This document shows positions 13,701 to 25,700 of a stretch of DNA of 64,000 nt, in pieces. The DNA lies in NCBI GenBank assembly GCA_933228675.1, contig OW121744.1, positions 102,457,622 to 102,521,621 of the forward strand. The letters are read 5' to 3'. Each line of letters starts with the position of its first letter. Positions within the stretch are counted from its first letter, which is position 1. Source of the DNA: Stomorhina lunata. Lineage: Eukaryota > Arthropoda > Insecta > Diptera > Rhiniidae. Made by a program: the position numbers and the translations under genes. Below the pieces are notes generated by a model. That model did not search any database and had not been told where the DNA came from. It was given only the letters and a program-made list of their open reading frames with translations.

Positions 13701-16700
13701 AGCTTTATGGCAATAAAAAAGATATTTGCATATATTTGCATATTTAGCTTATAATTCTTAAAGATTGACATAATCTAATACTTATTTTATAGTACATTAA
13801 ATATTCAAAACGGTCAAAATTTAAGGAATTTTTAGTTTTGTGGAGTAAAGTTTTCAGTTAATACAAATTACTAAAGAAAATATTAATAAATGAAAATTGA
13901 AACAAGTTTAATTTCGATATATCTTTTTTCAATAAAAAACTACAAATCAAAGTTTTTCTCAAATGAAAGGCTGAAGTCCGAGCTTTGTGGCAATAAAAAA
14001 ATAATTTGCATATATTTGCATATTTAGCTTATAATCCTTAAAGATTGACATTATCTAATACTTGTTAAATATATAACAGTCAAATATTTAAGAAATTTAT
14101 AATTTTGTAAAGTTTTAATTTATACAATTTATGAAAGAAAATATTAAAAAATTAAAAATTCAGACCAGTTTAATATCGATATAACTTTTTTCAATGAAAC
14201 ACTACAAATTAAAATTTTTCTCAAATTAAAGACTGAAGTCCAAAATTTATGATAATAAATAAATAATGTGCATATATTTGCATACTTCACCGAACAAGAA
14301 AAAAACTTTTTTTGAAAAAAGTTCCTAAATGATTCTGGAGTGAAAGTATAAAAAAATCTAAGGGATTAATATGAGTTAAAATTAAACATTTTTTTGTTTT
14401 AATAGGAAAAAGTAGCAAAAATAAAAATTTTAACCAGTTTCCTTTGGTTTATAATTTTTTCTAATCAAATCCTAGAAAGCTAAGTTTACTCCTAGTTAAA
14501 CCTGGAGGGCTCAGCTTTTTAGTAGTATATACATTTTTTGCATATATTTGCATATTTAGCTTTAAAATACAAAAATACTATTTATGAAGAAAATATTTTT
14601 TTAATAAATATCTAGATAAATCTTAACGAAAGGTTTGAACATTTTGTAAATTTAATAAGAATTCAACACTTACCAAATCTTTAGTATCTAGGAGCACAAA
14701 TAATTATCATTACCTTAATAAAACAGAATTTTTCAATATTTTATAATAATATTTTTAAATTTTTAATATTTTATTTATAATTTGAAGGTTTTTTTCATCA
14801 ATTTATATAATAACCCTCTAATTTATAAACCAAAAATAAACTTATGACAAACTTATAAATTAACCCCCCAATTCATAAACAAATTTTAATATTATCAAAT
14901 TCTTATAATTTGAAATTTCTATGAAAAATTTGAATTAAAAGCTTGATATAGCTTAATTTCTTGATTATGAATTAGGGGGTAAATTTTTTGATAATTTTAT
15001 AATTCGTTTATGAATTCAGGTGTAATTTTTTCAAATTTTTGTAATAAAAAATTATTATTGAAAGGCAAATAAATTTTCGAACTTAAACATTTTCCATATT
15101 TCGTATGTTAAACTTTTAATATCATTAACTTTTTAATCACAATTTTTAGCTTTTTTTGTTTTAAAGGGAAACCCCCATTTTTGTGAGAATTTACAAAAAC
15201 TGTCCTTTCTTTCTATTTAGTATTGGAACTTCATTACTATCCTTAAAAATTCTATCTTCAATCTACTGATCACTTTAAATTTTAAGCCTTTATGTCTCCT
15301 CCTTATCCTGTATATCCAAAGTTTCTAATTTTTGTAAAATTTTCACCTCCAACTCTTCCACCTCGTTATCCTGCAGTTGCTCGCTGTTGTCTGTTTCCTT
15401 ATTTTCAACTTTCTTTTCCTCTGTCGACTCCTTTGAGGAACTTCGACTAAAGGGAAAAAATACCTCAACTTGTCTTCTCAGGGCGGCCTTATTAATGGTT
15501 TTCTCCAAAATTTGTTGATTTATTATGGCTGCATAACGTTGCTCGAAACTGTGCTGATGTTTCAAAGGAAACGGCGCAGTCGAGGAAGGTGTGGACTGAC
15601 AAGGTGATGTGGAGGCAGATTTGGATAATTTTGGTGATTCACTGGCAGACATTTTTGTTTAAGTTTTCCAAAACTTTTGAAGACTTAATATTAAAAATTT
15701 ATTTTTTTCTTAGTTATCCTTAAAATTTACTTTAGTTTTGTCTTGTCTGACAGAAACAACCTCTTTTATTGACAGTTAAAGTTGCAATGTTTAATATTTG
15801 TTGATTTGTTTGGTAAATATTTTGTATTTTTTTGTTAATTCTTTGTCCTTTTTTTACTCATAGTTATTTATTTTTGGTTTTCTTCTTTTTCTTGATATTA
15901 TTTTTAGATTGTCTGACAAAGATATTTTGCTCAGTCTTCGGTCTGTCATAATTTGGTTTTTGTTTCAAGTTTATTTAACATATCCTCCTCCAAAAGTAGA
16001 AGTAACAGTGATGACAATTTGGTGCTTTTTCAGGCCTACCGCCAACTTCTCTATTGAAAACCAGGCCTATCGCCAATTTTTCTATAGAAAACCAGGCCTA
16101 TCATCAACGTTTCTATAGAAAACCAGGCCTATCGTCAACTTTTCTATAGAAAACCTGGCCTATCGCCAACTTTTCTATAGAAAACCAGGCCTATCGCCAA
16201 CTTTTCTATAGAAAACCAGGCCTATCGCCAACTTTTCTATAGAAAACCAGGCCTATCGTCAACTTTTCTATAGAAAACAAGGCCTATCGTCAACTTTTCT
16301 ATAGAAAACCAGGCCTATCGTCAACTTTTCTATAGAAAACCAGGCCTATCGTCAACTTTTTTATAGAAAACCAGGCCTTTCGCCAACTTTTCTATAGAAA
16401 ACCAGGCCTATCGTCAACTTTTCTATAGAAAACCAGGCCTATCGCCAACTTTTCTATAGAAAACCAGGCCTATCGCCAACTTTTCTATAGAAAACCAGGC
16501 CTATCGTCAACTTTTCTATAGAAGACCAGGCCTATCGTCAACTTTTCTATAGAAAACCTGGCCTATCGTCAACTTTTCTATAGAAAACCAGGCCTATCGT
16601 CAACTTTTCTATAGAAAACCAGGGTTATCGTCAACTTTTCTATAGAAAACCAGGCCTATCGTCAACTTTTCTATAGAAAACCAGGCCTATCGTCAACTTT

Positions 16701-19700
16701 TCTATAGAAAACCAGGACTATCGTCAACTTTTCTATAGAAAACCCGGCCTATCGTCAATTTTTCTATAGAAGACCAGGCCTATCGTCAACTTTTCTATAA
16801 AAAACCAGGCCTATCGTCAACTTTTCTATAGAAAACCAGGCCTATCGTCAACTTTTCTATAGAAAACCAGGCCTATCGTCAACTTTTCTATAGAAAACTA
16901 GGCCTATCGTCAACTTTTCTATAGAAAACCAGGCTTATCGTCAACTTTTCTATAGAAAACCAGGCCTATCGTCAACTTTTCTATAGAAAACCAGGCCTAT
17001 CGTCAACTTTTCTATAGAAAACCAGGCCTATCGTCAACTTTTCTTTAGAAAACCAGGCCTATCGTCAACTTTTCTATAGAAAACCAGGCCTATCGTCAAC
17101 TTTTCTATAGAAAACAAGGCCTATCGTCAACTTTTCTATAGAAAACCAGGCCTATCGTCAACTTTTCTATAGAAAACCAGGCCTATCTTCAACTTTTCTA
17201 TAGAAAACCAGGCCTATCGTCAACTTTTCTATAGAAAACCAGGCCTATCGTCAACTTTTCTATAGAAAACCTGGCCTATCGTCAACTTATCTATAGAAAA
17301 CCAGGCCTATCGTCAACTTTTCTATAGAAAACCAGGCCTATCGTCAACTTATCTATAGAAAACCAGGCCTATCGTCAACTTTTCTATAGAAAACCAGGCC
17401 TATCGTCAACTTATCTATAGAAAACCAGGCCTATCGTCAACTTATCTATAGAAAACCAGGCCTATCGTCAACTTATCTATAGAAAACCAGGCCTATCGTC
17501 AACTTTTCTATAAAAAACCAGGCCTATCGTCAACTTATCTATAGAAAACCAGGCCTATCGTCAACTTTTCTATAGAAAACCAGGCCTATCGTCAACTTAT
17601 CTATAGAAAACCAGGCCTATCGTCAACTTTTCTATAGAAAACCAGGCCTATCGTCAACTTTTCTATAGAAAACCAGGCCTATCGTCAACTTTTCTATAGA
17701 AAACCCGGCTTATCGTCAACTTTTCTATAGAAGACCAGGCCTATCGTCAACTTTTCTATAGAAAACCAGGCCTATCGTCAACTTTTCTATAGAAAACCAG
17801 GCCTATCGTCAACTTTTCTATAGAAAACCAGGCCTATCGTCAACTTTTCTATAGAAAACCAGGCCTATCGTCAACTTTTCTATAGAAAACCAGGCCTATC
17901 GTCAACTTTTCCATAGAAAACCAGGCCTATCATGTCATATTTTCTATGAAAAAAAAAACTCTAAGTTGTCATCACTGTTTCCAAATTTGTTAAAGAACTT
18001 CTATATAAGCAATTACCTATACACAAGTCAAAGGTCACGCAACTTTTTTTTCCCTGAAAAATCATATGACTCATGTTTTTTGTTTCCTTTTTTGCTACAA
18101 CAAAAAAATCAACAAATGTCAGGCAACTTTTCATGGTGAATTTTGGGCTTTCTGTCAACATTTGCATGTCAATTAGAGATTTCTTGGAATATGTGAAGAA
18201 AATATTTTTTTGGCGGCTTATTTCATTGTTTCATATTTCTAGATTTTCCATTTAAAACTCATAAGATTATATTTCATTGCTATAAAAAGGACAATTCCTA
18301 TACTATTAACAAAAATTAGGGGGGCACTGGTTATGGATGAAAATATTTTTGTAAGTTTTCTTTAAGCAATCAATAAACTTCGCTCTTAAAATCTATTAAA
18401 TAACAATTTTCAGGAAATTTCCATTGCACTTTTAAAACAATTTATATCCTAAAATTCATACAAATATTTCAATTTGGTACTTTTGATCAAAAAAAAAGTA
18501 CTTTTTAGTATTTATGCTTTAAATTAGAAGATTGCTTCGGGACGTGTTATAAATTTATTATCTTTTGATGGCCCCTTTACTGAAGAAGAATTCTATATAA
18601 GGAGCATTTCAGATTTTCCAACTATATTGATCTTAGGTCAATATAGTTGACCTAGTCAAAAAAATGTATATATATTTTTTTTTATTTTTTTGACTTTATG
18701 AAAGCAGATTATGAGTTTTCAATATATTAAAAAAATTTCTGATCACAGTTGCCTTAGACCACCATCGCCTAACTTTAAGATCAGAATTAAAAAAAAAATT
18801 GACTTTTATGATCCTGCCTAATATTTACACTCATAATTATAGATTATACACATGTATAATATATGCATAGGAATTTTACATATGCAAATATGTAAATGTT
18901 TAAGTTCATGACTGTATCATTGTATGTAAGTAACTTCTTCTAATTAACCATTTTTTACGTGTATCCATGTATAATTCCGGTAACTATAAAACCTAATGTC
19001 TCCGAGACATGAACCAATAAAGTATTTACTTAAACTTTTTCTTTATGGTTATATTGTTAAATATTTGATTAATGACATTTTATAGGCTTCTTAAAAAAAG
19101 TTTATTAAACTTTAATAATAAGACATTAAAAACTTTTATAAGAAATTTAAAAATGTTAAGGAAGTTTAAGGCAACTGCAGTTGAGATGCGTTTACACTAC
19201 CAACGTATTACTACATTTTTTTACAGAAATCCTAGCCTGTCGTCATCTTTTCTATAGAAAAACTGGCCTATCGTCATCTTTTCTATAGAAAAACTGTCCT
19301 ATCGTCATCTTTTCTATAGAAAAACTGGCCTATCGTCATCTTTTCTATAGAAAAACTGGCCTATCGTCATCTTTTCTATAGAAAAACTGGCCTATCGTCA
19401 TCTTTTCTATAGAAAAACTGACCTATCGTCATCTTTTCTATAAAAAAAAACTGGCCTATCGTCATCTTTTCTATAGAAAAACTGGCCTATCGTCATCTGT
19501 TCTATAGAAAAACTGGCCTATCGTCATCTTTTCTATAGAAAAACTGGCCTATCGTCATCTTTTCTATAGAAACACTGGCCTATCGTCATCTTTTCTATAG
19601 CAAAACTGGCCTATCGTCATCTTTCTATAGAAAAACTGGCCTATCGTCATCTTTTCTATAGCAAAACTGGCCTATCGTCATCTTTTCTATAGAAAAACTG

Positions 19701-22700
19701 GCCTATCGTCATCTTTTCTATAGAAAAACTGGCCTATCGTCATCTTTTCTATAGAAAAACTGGCCTATCGTCATCTTTTCTATAGAAAAACTGGCCTATC
19801 GTCATCTTTTCTATAGAAAAACTGGCCTATCGTCATCTTTTCTATAGAAAAACTGGCCTATCGTCATCTTTTCTATAGAAAAACTGTCCTATCGTCATCT
19901 TTTCTATAGAAAAACTGGCCTATCGTCATCTTTTCTATGGAAAAACTGGCCTATCGTCATCTTTTCTATAGAAAAACTGGCCTATCGTCATCTTTTCTAT
20001 AGAAAAACTGGCCTATCGTCATCTTTTCTATAGAAAAACTGGCCTATCGTCATCTTTTCTATAGAAAAACTGGCCTATCGTCATCTTTTCTATAGAAAAA
20101 CTGGCCTATCGTCATCTTTTCTATAGAAAAACTGGCCTATCGTCATCTTTTCTATAAAAAAAACTCGCCTATCGTCATCTTTTCTGTAGAAAAACATACC
20201 TATCGTTATCTTTTCTATAGAAAAACTGGCCTATCATCATCTTTTCTATAAAAAAAACTGGTCTATCGTCATCTTTTCTGTAGAAAAACATACCTATCGT
20301 CATCTTTTCTATAGAAAAACTGGCCTATCGTCATCTTTTCTATAGAAAAACTGTCCTATCGTCATCTTTTCTATAGAAAAACTGGCCTATCGTCATCTTT
20401 TCTATAGAAAATCTGGCCTATCGTCATCTTTTCTAAAGAAAACCTAACCTATCGTCATATTTTCTATAGAAAACCTAACCTATCGTCATCTTTTCTATAG
20501 AAAACCTAATCTATCGTCATCTTTTCTATAGAAAACCCAACCTATCGTCATCTTTTCTATAGAAAACCTGGCCTATCGTCATCTTTTCTGTAGAAAATCT
20601 GTCCTATTGCCAACATTTCTATAGAAAACCTTTCTATTGACAACTTTTCTATAGAAAACCTTTCGGCAACTTTTTTACGGAAAACCTGGACTATCTTCAG
20701 CCTAAAACTGCTTGTTTTTGAATTATTGGCTTGGACTATGATAGAAGTAATGGAAAAGATCCATAACTAAATTAATTCGTATTTTTGTTATTGAATTAAT
20801 TGTAATAAAATCAAATTTTCCTCCTGGGATTTTCATTGAAATAATATGAAAAGGTTATGGAATTGCTAAAAGTTTTTATTCAAAATTTAGTCACCATCTA
20901 ACACTTATCCTTGACAGTTGAAGTAGTAATGGGTTTCCTGGCTAATCCTCGTAATATAGTAGAATCCTTTGGAAGTACCTTAATTTTATTTCGTTTCACT
21001 GGTTTATTTCCATTTACATTCAACGCCTCCAAAAACGAATTTAAAACATCCTGGCTGTTTTTCCTGGTAACTCTGATGCATCTGATATTCTATGCTTATG
21101 TGAATGTAACCTCAATGATTGAGAACTGGTACGACTACTCCCAGCCCATGATTGGCCATTCAAGTCTAACGGCTTTCGGTAATTTATCTCTACGTTTACT
21201 GGACATTTTCATTACCATAACTATATTTTTACCCTCGTTAACGTTAAATCGTCTACAGGCCACCAATTTAAATATCTACATAAAGTTACTGGATGAACTG
21301 GTCCTAATGGGCATAGATTGCAGTGATATTTATAGGCGTATGTATTATTTAAATGGCATTAGTTTGGTTCTATGGCTGGGCTTTATGGGACTTTCGGGCT
21401 GGCATTCGATTTACTTTTTTCAAGTTATCACCAACAGATCTCCGGAGCTGAAGTATTATTTGGTGGTTTTGCTATCGAATTTCTATAAGCTATTATTTGT
21501 GTTTTATGGCCACGCCCAGTTTTTTGCTCTATATATGATTTCCAAGCAAATTAACCGATTTATTGAGAACCTAACCAAGGAATATCGAGAATATAAGGAA
21601 AATGCCAAAGTCTTGGAAACCTAAGGGATTTAAAGAAATATTTAAAATTTATAAAGATTTCTTACGACGTATGATTAATGTTTAAGTCATATACAATTAC
21701 ATATGAGGCGTATTATTAATTTAAATGTATAACAAAATATGAAAATTTATCAAATTTGTTCCATTCTTTTCAAAAAGTAATAAAAAGTTTTGCCTTGAAT
21801 AAGGTTAATGATGAAGTTTTAAGGTCAATTATAAAAATAGTTTATCTATAGAAATAACAAATTACAAAAAATCTTTTTTGATAACTAAATATATTTTTTA
21901 CAAACATGAAAATTTGCGTCACATTAAAATAATTGCGTACTTATATGACATATTAAGGAAATACGTCAGATATTTTAACGCTAAAGATCGATAAAAAACA
22001 ATAAGCGAATAATCCAGACACATACCAATATTGACAGTGGGAAGAGTTTTATATAGATAACCTAAAAATGGGAAATGTTCTATAAAGAAAAGTTAAAGTT
22101 GGGAAGACTTTTCTATAGAAAAGGTGAAGAGGGTTTACTAAGAAAAAGATGACGATAGGCAAGGTTTTAATGGGAAAAGTTAGCGAAGGTTTTCGATAGA
22201 AAATATAACATAAGTTTTCTATATAAAATTTGTCACTGTGATAAGTTTTCTATAAAAAAATTCTCACTGTGATAAGTTTATGTACAAAATTTGTCACTGT
22301 GATAAGTTTCCTATATAAAATTTGTCAATGTAAAAAGTTATCTGTACAAAATTTCACACTATGATAAGTTTTTTATCGAAAATTTTTCACTGTGATAAGT
22401 TCTCCAAAGACAATTTGTCACTGTGATAAGTTTTCTATTGAAAATGTATCACTGTGATAAGTTTTCTATAGTCACTGTGATAAGTTTTCTACGGAAAAAT
22501 TGTCACAGTGATAAGCTTTCTATAAAAAATTGTCACTGTGATAAGTTTTCTATAGAAAATTTGTCACTGTGATAAGTTTTCTATAGAAAATTTGTCACTG
22601 TGATAAGTTTTCTATAGAAAATTTGTCACTGTGATAAGTTTTCTATAGAAAATATGTCACTGTGATAAGTTCTCTATAGAAAATTTGTCACTGTGATAAG

Positions 22701-25700
22701 TTTTCTATAAAAAATTTGTCACTGTGATAAGTTTTCTATAGAAAATTTCTCACTGTGATAAGCTTTCTATAGAAAATTTGTCACTGTAGTAAGTTTTCTA
22801 TAAAAAACTTCTTACTGTGATAAGTTTTCTATAGAAAATTTGTCACTGTGATAAGTTTTCTATAGAAAATTTGTCACTGAGATAAGTTTTCTATAGAAAA
22901 TTTGTCACTGAGATAAGTTTTCTATAGAAAATTTGTCACCGTGATAAGTTTTCTATAGAAAATTTGTCACTGTGATAAGTTTTCTATAGAAAATTTGTCA
23001 CTATGATAAGTTTTCTAAAGAAAATTTGTCACTGTGATAAGTTTTCTATAGAAAATTTGTCACTGTGATAAGTTTTCAATAAAAAATTTGTCACTGTGAT
23101 AAGTTGTCTATAATAAATTTTTCACTGTGTTAAGTTTTCTATAGAAAATTTGTCACTGTGATAAGTTTCTTATAGAAAATTTGTCACTGTGATAAGTTTC
23201 TTATAGAAAATTTGTCACTGTGATAAGTTTTCTATAGAAAATTTGTCACATTGAATTTGTCAATGTGAAAAATTATCTGTACAAAATTTCACACTATGAT
23301 ATGACTATACAAAATTTGTCACTGTGATAAGTTTTCTGTAGAAAATTTGTCACTGTGATAAGTTTTCTATAGAAAATTTGTCACTGTGATAAGTTTTCTA
23401 TAGAAAATTTCTCACTGTGATAAGTTTTCTATAGAAAATTTGTCACTGTAGTAAGTTTTCTATAAAAAACTTCTTACTGTGATAAGTTTTATATAGAAAA
23501 TTTGTCACTGTGATAAGTTTTCTATAGAAAATTTGTCACTGTGATAAGTTTTCTATACAAAATTTGTCACTGTGATAAGTTTTCTATAAAAAATTTGTCA
23601 CTGTGATAAGTTGTCTGTAAAAAATTTTTCACTGTGTTAAGTTTTCTGTAGAAAATTTGTCACTGTGTTAAGTTTTCTATAGAAAATTTGTCACTGTGAT
23701 AAGTTTTCCATAGAAAATTTGTCACTTTGATAAGTTTTCTATTGAAAATTTGTCACTGTGATAAGTTTTCTATAGAAAATTTGTCACTGTGATAAGTTTT
23801 CTATAAAAAAATTTGTCACTGTGATAAGTTTTCTATAGAAATCTGACGTATTTCCTTAATATGTCATATTACGTACGCCATAATTTGAATGTGACGCAAA
23901 TTTCCATGTGTGTAAAAAGTATGTTTTTTTATAACTATAGTTATTAAAAATGAGTTTTTGTAATTGATTATTTTTATAGATAAACTATTTTTGTAATTGA
24001 CCTTAAAACTTCATCATTAACCTTATTCAAGGCAAAACTTTTTATTACTTTTTGAAAAGAATGAAACAAATTCACAAATTTTGATATTTGGTATACATTT
24101 AAATTAAAAATAATCATACGCCTCATATGTAATTGTATATGACTTAAATATCAATCATACGTCGTCAGAAATCTTTATAAATTTCAGTTATTTCCTTGAA
24201 TCCTTAGGTTTTCAAAACTTTGGTATTTTCCTTATATTCTCGATATTCCTTGATTAGATTCTCAATATATCGATTAATTTGCTTGGACATCAAATATAGA
24301 GCAAAAAACTGGGCGTGGCCATAAAACATAAACAGTAGCTTATAAAAATTCGATAACAAAACCACTAAATAATATTTCAGCTCCGGAGATCTGTTGGTGA
24401 TAATCTGAAAAAAGTAAATCGAATGCCAGCCCGAAAGTCCCATCAAGCCCAGCCATAGAACCAAACTAATAGCATTTAGAAAATACATACGCCTATAAAT
24501 ATAACTGCAATCTATATCCATTAGGACAAGTTCGTCTAATAACTTTATGTAGATATTTAAATTGGTGGCCTGTAGACGATTTAACGTTAACGAGGGTAAA
24601 AATATAGTTATGGTAATGAAAATGTCCAGTAAACGTAGAGAAAAATTACCAAAAGCCGTTAGACTTGAGTGACCAATCATGGGCTGGGAGTAGTCGTACC
24701 AGTTCTCCATCATTGAGGTTACATTCACATAAGCATAGAATGCCAGATGCATGAGAGTTACCAGAAAAAATAGCCAGGATGTTTGATATTCGTTTCTGGA
24801 GGCGTTGAATGTAATTGGAAATAAACCAGTGAAACGAAAACAAATTAAGGTAATGCCAAACGATTCCACAAAATTGCGAGGATTAGCCAGGAAACCCATG
24901 ACTTCTTCAACTGTCTAGGATAACTGTTAGATGGTGACTAAGTTTTGAATAAATAAAAACTTTCAGCAATTCCATAGCCTTTTAATATGAATGTATTATT
25001 TCAATAAAATTCCCTAGAGGAAAATTTAAATTTATTGAAATGAATTCACTAACAAAACTACAAATTTAATTAGTTATAGCTCCCATTTATAACTTTTATC
25101 ATAGCCCAAGCCAATAATTCAAAAACAAGCAGCTTTCGGCTGAAGATAGTCCAGGTTTTCTTTAGAAAAGTTGGCAATAGGAAAGGCTTTCTATAGAAAA
25201 TATGGAGATAGGAAAGGCTTCCTATAGAAAAGTTGGAGATAGCAAAGGTTTTCTACAGAAAAGTTGGCGATAGAAAAGGTTTTCTATAGAAAATTTGTCT
25301 CTGTGATAAATTTTCTATCAAACATTTGTCACTGTGTTAAGTTTCCTATAGAAAATGTGTTACTGTGATAAGTTTTCTATAGAAAATTTCTCACTGTGAT
25401 AAGTTTTCTATAGAAAATTTCTCACTGTGATAAGTTTTCTATAGAAAATTTCTCACTGTGATAAGTTTTCTATAGAAAATTTCTCACTGTAATAAGTTTT
25501 CTATAGAAAATTTCTCACTGTGATAACTTTTCAATAGAAAATTTCTCACTGTAATAAGTTTACTATAGAAAATTTCTCACTGTGATAAGTTTTCTATAAA
25601 AAATTTTTCATTGTGATCATTTTTCTATAGAAAATTTCTCTCTGTGATAAGTTTTCTATAGAAAATTTATCACTATGATAAGTTTTCTTTAGAACATTTT

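Noticed and set aside
15909..16118. 69-aa open frame running into the 16-kb array
   Set aside because: Ends in array translation ([12 protein letters not shown] repeats) and has no ATG in good context.
16031..17940. CRISPR-like regular array
   Set aside because: Units are head-to-tail with no unique spacers, in an insect nuclear genome; it is a minisatellite.
18816..19040. Solo LTR
   Set aside because: TATAAAA and AATAAA are correctly ordered, but I could not find matching TG...CA ends or target-site duplication, so it is only mentioned as possible.
20911..20928. Upstream TTG as start of GR-like copy 1
   Set aside because: The ATG at 20929 gives a protein aligned end to end with copy 2; the TTG extension has no support.
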